The translations under genes were made by a program, and so were the position numbers. From positions 37,310,631 to 37,374,630 of the forward strand of contig CM023539.1 of the NCBI GenBank assembly GCA_013350335.1: a stretch of DNA of 64,000 nt. Reading direction: 5' to 3'. Shown piece after piece: positions 11,062-23,038 of this stretch (position 1 is its first letter; each line of letters starts with the position of its first letter). The notes below the pieces were generated by a model, which made no database searches, was not told where the DNA came from, and worked only from the letters and a program-made list of their open reading frames with translations. Source of the stretch: Chimonanthus salicifolius. Lineage: Eukaryota > Streptophyta > Magnoliopsida > Laurales > Calycanthaceae.

Positions 11062-11767
11062 ATAATTAATTGAATTTTTAAAATTTCTAAAAAATTATCA
11101 GAACTATTATGTAAATAGGAAAGTGAAATAATTATTTATTTTCATCTTCGTGATAATTTATTTTTTTTGTAATTAAGAAAAATATCTTCTGTGGAATTGA
11201 CATGGGAACTCATTCACACTTGTTTCTCTTATATCTTCCAATTAATAGAATTTTGCTCCAATTTGATGCTTCTTTTTCCTTTGATATTAACATCACCCCA
11301 TATCATAATATGTTTAATTTTAAAACCTCTAAACTTGCAAAGGCCCTGATTTTGTAATGGGAAATATGGATAACTCGAAATAACTCAAAATCCCAACTCA
11401 TTCCAGTTCAAACCTCACATATTTTACCCTGGCCCTACAAATATTTACTCAACACCATTGTTTGTGGTTAAACCAGTCTCACATTCTTCTTTGCCTGTCT
11501 GGGGACCCACTAATGATGGATGGATTACCCTTCATTTTGATGGGTGTACAGATATAGCAGGTTAATTGGAAAGGGACAAACCATGTTTATGCATCATTTG
11601 CAGAATTTGATAATAATATTTAAAACAAATTAAACTTCATAATTAACACAAACTAACTACTCTTACTTATGTCATTAATCTCTTTTATTCGACACTACAA
11701 AGCTACCTTTTGGAAATAGAAAATAAACTAGTTAAACAACAATAAGATGAGCCACAGTCACTGAATA
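11062..11767. other. End of linker X-A and 3' flank of LecRK-1
   Basis: 11062-11175 continues X-A. The segment 11176-11554 is unlike the sister copies. From 11555 (tagcaggttaattgg) it matches the 3' flank of LecRK-2 at 41073. It therefore contains the 3' untranslated and downstream region of LecRK-1. No other gene is seen. Confidence 0.6.
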
Positions 11768-13959
11768 TCAACGGCCTCCAGAGAGAAATGACTCAGCCAC
11801 TGAGGAAGAAGACTGTCCAATTGTCCTGTCCAAAGTAGAAGGATATGAGATTACAAGATCATCAAACCCTTCTTGACCGAATGCCAAAGCACTGGCATAA
11901 TATCTATCCATTGGAAGTTCAGGCAAATCTGCGCTTCGCTCCAACATCTGCATCACTTGTCGCATACTAGGTCTAGATGATGATAAGGGGTGCGTGCAAA
12001 CCAAACCTAGCTTCAGTACCAGCTCCATCTCCTCAACATCATACTCTCCTACCAAATTTGGATCACAAATTTCAAGTATCGAACCCCTTCTCCAACATTG
12101 CAACACACAATTAACCAAAAGACAACGATCTTCGGATGCCTGTATCTCTATTGGCCTCTTGCCACAAGCAACTTCAAGCATGAAAGCCCCAAATGCAAAG
12201 ACATCAGTGCTTGTCGTTGCCTTGCCCGTACTAGAAAGCTCAGGTGCAATATAACCGAGAGTGCCCACCACATGGGTGGTCTGAGGATCTCTTCCATGAT
12301 CGTATAATCTTGCAAGGCCGAAATCACCCAATCTTCCATTCAAGTTAGCATCTAATAAAACATTGCTGGCTTTAACATCTCTATGAATAACAACTTGCTC
12401 CCATTGTTCATGCAAATAGAGAACCCCGAAGCCACACCTTTGATAATTTGAAACCGTTGGCTCCAAGTAAGAGTTGATTTGGGTTGGTTGAAGAGGAGCT
12501 TGTCTAGACTTCCATTTGGCATGAAATCATAAACCAGAAGCAGTTCACCATTTCGTCGACAATACCCTAGTAACTGGACCAAGTTCCGGTGCCTGAGTCG
12601 ACCGATGCTTACTATCTCCGCCACGAACTCCCTCATACCTTGTCTTGATTCATGAGAAACTTTCTTCACAGCAACTTCAATTTTGGTCTTTCGTAGTACC
12701 CCTCTGTACACCCTACCAAAACCGTCGATGCCTAGTAGCTCTGTGTCTCTGAAACCCTTAGTGGCTATGAATAGATCCTTGTATGAGAAGCGATGAGGAC
12801 CATATTCATGCTCCCAATCCTCAAGCAATTCTGCAAATTTCATCTTCCTCCTCACATACCAACCCACCCCAGATATGATCATTAACACCGTAACTAGCAC
12901 AATTGCAGGCAATCCAATAGTCAAAAACTTTGATTTCTTTTTGGGACCTCTTCTTGGAAGCCGAGGAAGCTTTGACACATCAATCATTTTGGCTGCTCCA
13001 TTCATTGCAAAGCTCCATCCCAACACATAATGAGATGTCCAGAAGGAGCCAGTAGATGAAGAGAAACCCGCATACATCGCCTCTTGAAAGATGGAAGAAA
13101 GATCAATGGTTGCAGACATTAGAGGCCTACTTGGTTTAGGTATGTGGATCGGAGATAATGTTACATTAAGTTGTGTGTCTTCACCATTATATTCTATCCA
13201 AATTTGCATTGGTTGTCCGCTCATGAGGGTCAGATTTACAGCCCCACCATTTTCATTTGTAAAATATGCGGCAGGTGCGGAGATATTGGATATGAGGCTA
13301 TTGATATCGATGCCTGCGTGGTTGTTATCGATATCACTGAATTCAGTATTCTGATTCGTATCGAGCTCAACAGCAAACACATGATTTGTTTTGTTTCCGT
13401 TGTTTTCAGAATTAAAAAGGCCTAAAAACTGGCTACCGAAAGCTCCTGGGAGGTCTTTAGAGGGGGAGATGACGAAGGCAATGCCATGGCCTATCAAGTC
13501 AGGATATTTGGAAGTCATAGCGAAGACGAAGGAAGTAGAAAAAGAGAGAGCCTTACCATTTGAAGAATTGATGAAGTGAAGGGGAGTAGAGTGGAAGGCA
13601 CGACCCTTGGTTTGCTTTGTATCATTGGTTAACCTCAATAGGCCATTGGGTGTGACCCCAGCTATGCCGTTCAAGCTAATGTCGGCACCCCGGAATCCTT
13701 GGTACAAGAAGCTGTCGTTGATAGAAGCAACAAATTTGATGAAGAGAAACAAGAGCAGAAGCTTCAGAACTATGGCTGCAACGGTGTGATCTAAGGTCTG
13801 AAGCTCCAATACTTCATCTTCTCTGCTTCTCACTTTCTTGCTAAGGTCACAACTGGTAGTAATTGGAGTGGATGCGACTTCTAAATTGCTGAGGTCATGC
13901 ACTGAATTTTCTACCAAAGTGTGCACATGGACTGACTTTAAATATTGTGAAGTTTCCAT
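11768..13959 (-). pseudogene. LecRK-1: broken L-type lectin receptor kinase
   Basis: This is a sister of LecRK-2 and its family is not in doubt: legume-lectin domain, membrane segment and Ser/Thr kinase. It carries several lesions relative to LecRK-2. The start codon at 13773-13771 is ATA instead of ATG. A 2-base deletion upstream puts the leader ORF (ATG at 13959) in frame with the lectin, adding 62 residues before the signal sequence. One base is missing near 12424, so the frame breaks just after the GVASG motif of the kinase. The rest (HRD, DFG, APE motifs) continues in another frame from 12466 to 11768. The glycine loop reads GIDGFG in place of GIGGFG. HRD and DFG themselves are intact. 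A sequencing error could explain the single-base shift, but not the lost ATG and the loop change together. It is probably non-functional. Confidence 0.85.
13774..13959 (-). other. LecRK-1 upstream ORF fused to the coding frame
   Basis: These 62 codons start METSQYLKSV and match the separate 56-codon leader ORF of LecRK-2 (43310-43480). Here a TT pair is missing (ctccaatac against ctcttcaatac), so the leader frame runs into the former start site. A product begun at 13959 would carry its hydrophobic signal sequence internally, from about residue 64. Confidence 0.75.
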
Positions 13960-14657
13960 TATTTTTCACAAGGACTCACTGATTCAGACCTTACATTCGA
14001 TTGCCGATCACCCAGGGAATGCGTCATCATCATAGTTCGTTCCAAAAGATTTAGACCAATTTATCATTGCCCTTCCTAAATAATCTCTCTGCTGAGTAAT
14101 AATTTCAGTAGATTTTGTTTCTCTTTAATTATATAGTATATATTTTTTGCTCTTTAGTATTGCAAAGCACTTGTACAATGATTCATCAATAAAAAAAAAT
14201 TTGATTTGTTGAGTTAAGATTTTAACCTAATTCTAACTGACTCTTGATAAAAATAATACAAACAATATATTTAAATTATATATCTCTAGCTTATTTAATA
14301 CATTTGATTTAAAAAGGAAATAGTTTGTATTTTATTTGATACAAACAATATATTTTATTTCAGTTCAGATTTATTTTAATTCTGAGTTACATTTACTCAT
14401 TTATATGACTAAATAGACTTTTATAAGAAGATACATATTAAAACTATTTCTTAAATATGTGTAAATCTCATATAATTGGATATGTTGCATAATAGACATA
14501 AATAATCGAGGTAGTTTAGTTTACCTATTTATAATAGAGTTCAGATCAAGTTGGGTCCTTCATTAAAATAGGCCAATTTGAGTCAAATTGAGTAATGAAT
14601 TCAGATCAAATTTTGTGACATTCTTAATATTGTAATTTAATTCTCGAACTAATAAAC
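13960..14657 (-). repeat. 5' flank and promoter region of LecRK-1
   Basis: Duplicates the LecRK-2 flank 43481-44108 and the left-edge flank 1-277. It ends abruptly near 14658 where a truncated gypsy LTR begins. Confidence 0.75.
14128..14136 (-). promoter_or_regulatory. Putative TATA box of LecRK-1
   Basis: On the minus strand the sequence reads CTATATAAT inside an otherwise well-conserved flank, about 170 bases upstream of the leader ATG. The same motif is at 43649-43657 before LecRK-2. Position and sequence fit a plant TATA box; this is inference. Confidence 0.5.
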
Positions 14658-15832
14658 TAGAGGAAGTTGGTGTGACAGGATAATGGTTTTGTTTAAGGAA
14701 CCCTATTGGAACGGTGGTGTCGGCTATGGGACTTGGTCCTATAGGGTTGTCGTTGAGGAGTATAGCTTCTATCATGCTTTGCACTGTATGGCGCTCTCAC
14801 GACTATTTGTGGTTTTCGTTGAGGAGTATAGCTCCTATCATGCTTCGTGCTGTAGGTCATTCTCACGACTGTTTGTGGTTGTCATTGAGGAGTATATCTC
14901 CTATCATGCTTCGCGCTGTAGGTCGCTCTCACTACATTTTGTACACTTGGTGTACTGATTGCGCAGGGTTAAATACTTGTGAGACCTGCTTGGACAATAC
15001 TAATTTGGTAAGTCGTATATTGATCACCTTAGAGCTGACTTAATCATGAGAGTGGTGAAGGGATGCATGGTGAGGTAGATTATTTATGTTGTATGGAGAT
15101 CTCTCACTTATAAGTCATGGCATATGTCCCTTAAGGGATCATAATGTATGACAGCGCGTTCCATAGAGGTATCATTAGGTGGATATTGTCTTTACGTTGA
15201 TGAGATTGGTATCCTTGGGTGACGTTGTGTCCATGTTAATAAGATTGGTGTCCTTGGGTGGACATTGTGTTCATGTTTATGAGATTGATATCCTTGAGTG
15301 GACATTGTATCCACGTTGATGAGATTGGCGTCCTTGGGTGGACATTGTGTTTATATTGATGAGATTGATAGCATAGCCTTATTTATACTCCATTTCATAC
15401 ATTATAATTATGTAGGTGCGTGAGTATGTAGCATGCATATTTCCTCACTGAGTATTGTTTATACTCATGTTCTTGCAATTTCTGGTAATATTTCACCGGC
15501 TGGGTCCGAGGGACCCAAGGAAGAGCTTAGTTTATCCTGTTGCCTTATAAGCTATACATATTGAGTTAATTGCTTTATTTATTTGATTTGAGTTGGTGAT
15601 GTTGTTTATACCATTTTATATTCATTGTGGATTTGGTTGTAATAAATTCTAGAATGGTTGATAACATTTATGTTAGAGAATTGATATCCCAATTGAGATA
15701 TTAATGATATTTGAGTTCATTTATGATCTCGATGATTGAGTTGTGAGTTCACGTGTGTTTTCCACATGTAATATTCGAAAAAGTAAAATTATTCCACGTC
15801 ACGTGCCTATGTTTTTGGGTCAGGGCGTGACA
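14658..15832 (+). repeat. Truncated 5' LTR of the outer gypsy element
   Basis: Matches 29294-30439 of the 3' LTR. It carries three 66-bp tandem copies of a gttgaggagtatagc...tcatgcttcg unit (14752-14945) and four units of about 40 bp containing gatgagattggtgtccttggg (about 15197-15365). The 3' LTR has different copy numbers of both. It ends GGGCGTGACA. Confidence 0.8.
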
Positions 15833-15835
15833 ACT

Positions 15836-15847
15836 TGGTATCAGAGC
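15836..15847 (+). promoter_or_regulatory. Primer-binding site, initiator-Met tRNA type
   Basis: TGGTATCAGAGC lies three bases after the LTR end. It is the exact plant initiator-Met tRNA primer site used by many LTR retrotransposons. Confidence 0.9.
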
Positions 15848-18703
15848 TTAGGTTCGTTTTCCCCTAGGACTCTGCGTGTGGAGTGGACCGTTAACCGTTT
15901 AGGTTTGAAATTCTAATGGAAGTATGAGTTTGTTTTGGGTCGCAATAGGGTGAGCAGGATTATGAGTTAAGGCTGTGACCTCTTATTGCCTCCATACTTA
16001 GGCGACTACTGTTTCTACAGACCTCAGATGGGGTGACCAGTGTGATATTATAGTATGAGTTGGACCTATGAGGGTTAGACTCACGACGACCCCGAGTTGA
16101 GAAGTACTGGAGATGGTTAAGCTTGAGAAATTCGCAAAGTAATGATTGAGAGTATGGAACAATATGAAGAACACCTGTGAGGTGTGGATGACCCTGTTTT
16201 CCTGGGAAATGAGAGTGATACCAATAGGCTGAGAGTCTTTTGATGGGGTTAGATAGACCAAACAGTGGTTTGCTGGTAGGTAACCACCCGATAGACAAGT
16301 GAGGTCGTCACTGATTCCATGTAGGATGAAGACTATAGGTAATGTGTATTTGTGGCATCGGTTATGAATGTACAGAACTTCACTCAAGAACTATTTGGAC
16401 TGTGACTTTCAGCCTAGACCAAGAGATTAAGGCCTGTAGTTGGCTAAGAGTAGTGGTTATGGTAGACCACAAGTTTTGTTTAGTGGCGGTCTTGGATGAC
16501 CTATGGCATTCTTGATTGGTGAGTCAGGTTTCATTCATGACTCTATGAAGTCTTAGCTAAAGATTTTGGACCTGAAAGAAGTTGGTGGAACCTTTGAGAC
16601 TGTGCCCCGACGTGATAACTAGTGCGTCCTAGTGGTCAGACATATTTGGATATATTCTGAGGAGAGTTGCTTTGAGTTGAGAATGATTGTTTCCCTAAGC
16701 CTCTGAACATAGAATAACTTAAGGGTAGTAATTTGAGGCTGAACGTGATGCACTTTTTATATTAGCACTAGTAGAGTAATAGCCATTCAGTGATTTACAG
16801 GATAGCCCCGATCTTTGCCCAGTAGTAGGCCCCGTAAACTTGACTCTCAGTTTTAGACAAATATCTAGGCGAGGCAGAGGTGGAGACCGTCAGGGATGAG
16901 ATACTCTGAGCAGGATACTTGTAGTGATACCTTATACTGGAGAGACGTTGATTCTCGAGTTATGCCAAGTATCCATTTTTCCTACAGTTTTTGGGAACAT
17001 ATGTTATCTAATAATGGTGTATCTCATTCATTTATTGCATCATTGTATGTTAATTTGTTGGGACTTGATCTTGAGTTAGTTCGCACACCCTTACGTGTCA
17101 TATCCCAGCTGGGACGGGAGACTGTAGTTGACAAAGTGTGTAGAATATGTGTTATGATTGTCGGTACTCTCGAGATAGAGTTTGATTTGCTAGTTATGGA
17201 TTTTTCTGGATTTGATTTGCTTTTGGATATGATTGATTGTCAGCCCACATCATTGTTATTATTTGTTCTGAGAGAAAAGTATCTGGTTGATCTTTGAAGG
17301 GTGATGAGTTTGTCAGTAGACTGAGTCTGACACTCTGTCCGGTTTTTAGTGTGTTTCGTGGTGATGCAGTTGTCAGGGCATGACTACCAGTTTAGGTTGG
17401 AAGGATGTGCGGGATACTCAGATTGATATACCTCGAGTAGTGCGGAAGTTTTCGGATGTGTTTCCCGACAAAATTACAGAGTTGTATCCATTTCGAAAGG
17501 TTGAGTTTGTGATTGAGTTGATGCCCGTCATCTCACCCATTTTTTTTACACCATATCGTATGGCACCGGCAGATTTGATAGAGTTAGACACAGATCATCG
17601 AGCTTTCTTCTGTTGGCTTTATCCGCCTGAGTACTTCTCTAAGATAGATCTCCGGTCAGATTAGCACTAGTTGAGGGTGAGGGAGAGTGATATCTATAAA
17701 ATCACCTTTTGTACCCGACTTGGGCAGTTAAGTTTATTGTGATGCCATGTGGGTGGACAAATGAGTTGGTTACTTTCATAGATTCGATGAATCGTGTCTC
17801 TCGAATATATTTGGATCATTTGATTGAGATATTTATTGATATTTTGATTTATTCTACGACAGAGGCAGATCATGAACAACATCTATGCGTAGTGTTACAA
17901 ACTTTGTCAGAGCACAAATTGTATGTGAAACTCAGCAAGTGTGAGTTTTGGCTGAGAGAGGTTCAATTTCTAAGGCATTTGATTTCAGTTACTGGCAACA
18001 TTGAGTTAGTGTTTAATTGAAAAATATTACAGAATGTGTTCGAGATCTGCAATTTCTTGAATTTAGCAGGTTTTTACCGCTAGTTTATTAAGAGTTCCTC
18101 TCGACTCACCTTTGACTAGATTGAACCATAAGAGAGTGGATTTTTGTTTGGGATGATGCATGTCAGTAGGTCTTCATGAGACTAAAGGATATACTGATTT
18201 CTGCCCATGTGCTAGTGGTGTCGAACGAGGTCGTGGATATGTTGTACATTGAGATGTTTCTTTGAGAGGTCTAGACTGCGTATTGGTCCTGGATGACCGA
18301 GTATAACATAGGGATTTCTGGCAGTTGAAACTCCATGAGTTTAGTTATTCCTACTCATGATTTAGAGTTGGCCAAAGTAGTTATGCACCGAAATTTTGGC
18401 GGCACTATCTATTTGGTTAAAGATGTGAGGTGCTATTCGACAATAAGAGTCTCAAGTACATCTTCTGTTAGAAGAACTTGAATTTAAGATAGTGGTGGTG
18501 GATGAAGTTTCTTTGAGATTATGATTTCTAAATCTCATACTACCCTGGTGAAGCTAATGTAGTGGCTGATGCATTGAGCCAAAAATCCTAGAGCATAGTG
18601 GCTAGTATCGGGATTGGTCAATGGAAGATGCTTGAGACAACAGTAGATTATGATCTTCAGTTGGTCAAACTTGATGGTTCAGTTGGATACAGAATTTAGT
18701 TGT
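15848..18703 (+). pseudogene. Gag-pol remnant, part 1 (outer gypsy)
   Basis: Heavily decayed coding region. At 16896-17297 a retropepsin-like segment is visible (SHSFIAS, then LGRETVVDKVC, then MDFSGFDLLLDM). At 17401-17664 the start of reverse transcriptase appears (FSDVFPDKI, PYRMAPADL). At 17709-18020 more reverse transcriptase is present. Its active-site box reads FIDILIYS, so one of the two catalytic Asp codons (near 17838) is gone. EANVVADALSQ near 18550 marks the end of RNase H. Many stops and frameshifts. The 15848-16895 stretch corresponds to gag but is not readable as protein. The remnant is interrupted at 18709 by the nested element and resumes at 26282. Confidence 0.75.
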
Positions 18704-18708
18704 GCAAC

Positions 18709-20274
18709 TGATAAATGCCAAAAAATGCATTTATATCTTAATATTATTGGGCATTCTCACATTTCTTTTATATTTAATATGTGCATTTACACGTGAATTT
18801 GTGAGTTTTATTTAATATAACTTATTACGTGTATTTTCTTTATTTCAGGAAATTAACCCAACCAATTTAATAAAGTTAGTCCCAGCCAAATCTCAAGTCA
18901 ACATTGAGCTCCGAAGTCAAATCCCTAGTCGAATTTTGAGTCAATCCCGAGCTGACTCAACAAATTGAGTGGAAGTTGAGCCAAAGAATAGTGTTGTTGA
19001 AGGACTGGCTGCCAACCAAAGGAAAAATGAAAAAGGAAATGAAGCTGGAGAAGGGCACTAATGGAGAAGATCTCAAGCAGTCAAACACAAAAAAAATGGA
19101 AAGCATGAGAGAGCCGTTTGGAAATCAAGTGGATCACTCTACTGCCATGGTGTACAGCAGTTGGAACAGAGAATCGGACACACCGGCGACGAAGGATCGC
19201 TCCTTTTGGGGAGTGGGACAAGCACAACATTCCCATCTCTTCTTATTCTCTTTTGTGATCAGCCAGAGCAGGGGAGCCAAGTAACGCCGGCCAGAGCAGT
19301 GACGTCAGCGAGTGACACGCCGGCAAGACGGAGAGAAAGTGGCAACAACAGCAGGCCTCTCTGCCTTTTCCTTCAACAACCGTTATTCCTTTTCTTTCTT
19401 CTCTGTGTCGTTTCTAGGGAGTTCTTTTCAGTTTATTTTTATTTATTATTTGATATCAATGTTTAGACACCATTGACTTCCAAGTTTATTTAATTACTAC
19501 ATAATGTTTGATATTTATGTTTAGTTTGAGTTTGTGGTGGATTGAGCTGTTTCAAATTTTCATTTAAAGTTTAATTAAGTAATTTCATGTCTTTTATTAA
19601 AATGTCGGGCTAAATTCTAAACTAAGGTTAGGGGTGAAGTTTAATTATTTATTGGGGTATTTTATTTCAACAATTATGATATTAATGTGAGTTTTGATTA
19701 ATTGAATGGTTTAATCTAATCTTAAATAATTAATATAAATCTAAATATTTTCCTTGATTTATTGTAGTTTCCGAACACAATAAATACTTGGATAAATGTA
19801 TGAGATTTGTGATAAACTTTCAAGGACCTATCCATGTCTATATATTTTTCTTGATTTATTGTTATTTCTGAATACAATAAATGCTTGTCGAATCCCTGTG
19901 ACATGTGATATTTAATTAATATTACTTAACCATCAATTATTCAAACAAATTATATGCAAATTATTATTGAGATAACTGTCCAATCTTCCAGTTCAATAGA
20001 ATCGTCATTCGAATTGAATTGAGACAAGTTGATGAAAATACCCTATGAATTATTAAATGGATCCTTGAACCTTAGTGCTTTCTTTTTGTTGATTTAAATT
20101 TATCACTATCTTTGTTCCATACTTTGTGTGGAAATAATCAAAATCCATTTTTTGTTCTTTTAATTTTAAATAGTGTTCTTAATACCTTCAGTCCTTATGG
20201 ATTCGACCTCGGACTCACCGAGTAATTATTACTTCACTACCTGCGCTTGGGTTTACACATTTAAAGTAGTAGCA
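18709..20274 (+). repeat. 5' LTR of the Athila-type element
   Basis: 1566 bp, TGATAAATGCC...AGTAGTAGCA. It includes a short GC-richer stretch at 19180-19390, and its 3' end resembles the solo LTR at 278-1796 (gattcgacctcg...gagtaatta). The small plus-strand frames 18976-19466 inside it show no known domain. Confidence 0.75.
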
Positions 20275-20280
20275 AGTTTT

Positions 20281-20297
20281 TGGTGCCGTTGCCGGGG
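20281..20297 (+). promoter_or_regulatory. Primer-binding site, Asp-tRNA type
   Basis: TGGTGCCGTTGCCGGGG lies six bases after the LTR end. It differs by one base from TGGCGCCGTTGCCGGGG, the complement of the plant tRNA-Asp 3' end used by Athila-like elements. Confidence 0.8.
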
Positions 20298-20537
20298 ATT
20301 GTAACGGTTTTACGAACACACACAAAAAAAATTATATATATAGAAATTAAAAAAAAAAAAAAGAAAAAAGTTAGTTCTTCAATTTTTTTTTTTAATTGCA
20401 ACTGATTTTTTTTGTCTTCTTGTTTAGGTGTTTATATTTTGGATTCTTGCGCATCTGGTAAATTTGTTCTTTATCTCAATTTTTTCTTTTCTTTTCTTTC
20501 TTTTTTGTTATTTTAGTTAAATCTTTTTCTTTGTTGG

Positions 20538-21994
20538 ATGTCCTCGTGGCAACGAGACGAAACGAATCGCTTTAAAAAAATTGATTTTATTACTGAAAAT
20601 TTGTCTGAGAACTTGTTTGAAGAATTTGAATACTCATTTTCATCATTCACAATGTCTGAACATGAGAGTGATCATGGGTAAAATGATGGTATCCCACAAA
20701 TGAAAAAATTGCGTGAATATTTGCAACCAACCAGATCAAGTTCTCCATCTTGTATTATTTTTCCTAATAATCAAGGTGCTTTTGATTTAAAACCAGGGGT
20801 GATTCAATTACTTCCTAAGTATCATGGTTTGGATTCAGAGAGCCCTTACATACATCTAAAGAATTTGAAGAGGTTTGTGCTACTTTGCATAACCAAAACG
20901 TTAATAGTGATGTAGTAAGGTTGAAATTATTCTCTTTCTCTTTAAAAGAGAAAGCAAAAAGTTGGCTAAATTCTCTAAGACCAAGATCCATATGCACTTG
21001 GCGAGAAACGCAACGAGAATTCTTGAAAAAATTCTTCCTTACCCACAAGACTAATACACTTAGAAGAAAAATCATGAATTCCAAACAAAAAGGAGGTGAA
21101 ACATTCTTTCAATGTTGGGAGCGTTACAAAGAATTATTGCAATCTTACCCACATCATGGCTATGAAATTTGGCGCACTATCAATTTTTTCTATGATGGTC
21201 TAAATTCCAATATGCGCCAATACGTAGAAATGATGTGTAATGGTGAATTTCTAAGTAAAGATCCTGAGGAGACTTGGGATTATTTTGACCATCTAGCTGA
21301 AACTGCCCAATCTTGGGATGATACTGATGGATCTGATAAGGCAAAAAAGACCAAGCCTAGTGCCATGACAAAGGGGGGTATCTACCTCCTTAAAGAAGAA
21401 GATGATGTTAATGCCAAATTAGCCAATTTGACCAGAAAGGTAGAGGCCATTGAACTTGGGAAAGTACACTCCATTAAGGCCACTGAAAAAATAGAGGATG
21501 TATGTGGGATATGTGAGACTATTGGACACCAAACTCAGGATTGTCAAACAATCCCAGCTTTTAAAGAGGTGCTATACAGTCAAGCAAATCCCATGAACGC
21601 CTATAAAAGGCCTTTTTCTTCACCCTATTCTGACACATATAACCTTGGTTGGAAGAATCATCCCAACTTTAGTTGTAGAAATGATCCAAATGCAAATAAC
21701 CATGCCCCTCAAGGACCTTCTACTTCTAATTCTTATGTGCCTCCACATAAGAAGACCCTTGAGGAAACTTATAATGCATTCATGCAAAGTCAATCAATCT
21801 TTAATAATCAGATAATGCAAGACATGAGTGAATTGAAGAATTTCATGAACAAATCAACCTCCATGCCCAACAATCAAGAAATGGGCAAGTTCCCTGCTCA
21901 ACCTCAACCAAATCCTAGAGGTCAATTTAAGGGAAACAATTCAAATTCTTCTAATTCACACCAAGAACACGCTAAGTCCATCACCACTCTATGA
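20538..21994 (+). pseudogene. Athila gag, broken
   Basis: Encodes the capsid and nucleocapsid part of the retroelement. An ATG at 20538 opens 47 codons and stops at TAA 20679-20681. The frame resumes at 20700, and a shift near 20860 leads into the long frame 20885-21994. That frame shows the retrotransposon gag core (KAKSWLNSL, WERYKELL, FYDGLN). A zinc knuckle follows, CGIC-ETIG-HQTQDC, in the C-x2-C-x4-H-x4-C pattern. The frame ends at TGA 21992-21994 in the middle of a region that stays readable beyond it, so that stop is also a lesion. The downstream protease is in another open stretch from 22097. Confidence 0.8.
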
Positions 21995-23038
21995 AATGGA
22001 AAAATAATTGATAAAAGTATTCCGACGAAGGTTAGCAAACCCGATGAACTTTCAAACCCAAAGAGTGATGATGGGCCTAATGAGTCTGAGCCTAATGTGG
22101 TTTCGCAACATCCAATGCCTGCCCCTTTTCCCCAAAGGTTACAGCCTCCAAAAAAATCAGTGACCAATGTCAACATTTTTGAAATCTTTAAACAGGTCAA
22201 AATCAATATTCCTTTGTTGGATGCTATTAAACAAATACCGTCATATGCTAAATTTTTAAAAGATTTATGTACAATAAAGCGTAATCTAAATGTACAAAAG
22301 AAAGCATTCTTGATGAAACAAGTGAGTGCTATCATCCAACAGAATACCCCACCAAAATACAAAGATCCGGGGTGTCCAACCATATCATGTGTTAATGGTG
22401 AGTTCCAAATTGGGCAAGCTTTGCTTGACCTAGGGGCTAGTGTTAACCTCCTACCCTATTCGGTATATGAGCAGTTGGGACTTGGTGAGCTTAAACCGAC
22501 CACTGTAATGCTCCAACTTGCCGACCGATCACTTAAGATACTGAGAGGAATAATTGAAGACGTGTTAGTCCAAGTAGACAAATTCTACTTCCCTATCGAT
22601 TTCATAGTCTCGGACACCCAACCTGTGTTGAATGCGAGCGCCCAAATTCCTGTCATTCTAGGCCGGCCATTCCTTGCAACTTCCAATGCCTTAATCAATT
22701 GCAGGAATGGAGTCATGAAATTGTCTTTTGGCAACATGACTTTGGAATTGAACATATTTAATATTTACAAACAACCAGGTGATGATAGCGATGTGCATGA
22801 AGTAAATTTCATTGAAACGCTCATCGAAGACCAGTCTCCTCTATCAGTGCTCACTGATCCTCTTGAGGCTTGTTTAGCACACTTTAACTTTGATGAGGAC
22901 TCCATGATTAATTCTGTATATTCAATTTTGGAGTCTGCACCATTATTAGATACATATAAGTGGAGGGTACGTTTTGAAGAGTTACCATCTAATGACACCA
23001 TGCCCCTCCCATCATGTGTTCAAGTGCCAAAACTTTAG
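21995..23038 (+). pseudogene. Athila retropepsin-like protease region
   Basis: Open from at least 22097 to TAG 23036-23038. The active site reads ALLDLGASVNLLP (around 22415-22455). The DLGA form replaces the usual DTGA and is the common form in this lineage. VILGRPFLA follows as the flap-distal motif. The role is to cleave the element's polyprotein. The frame continues past the TAG, so the stop separates what would be one polyprotein. Confidence 0.8.

Noticed and set aside
11994..13789. Plus-strand frames opposite LecRK-1, and likewise 41503-43308 opposite LecRK-2
   Set aside because: Antisense shadows of the kinase coding frame.
18976..19466. Two plus frames of about 100 codons in the Athila LTR
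   Set aside because: They lie inside the LTR and have no known domain.
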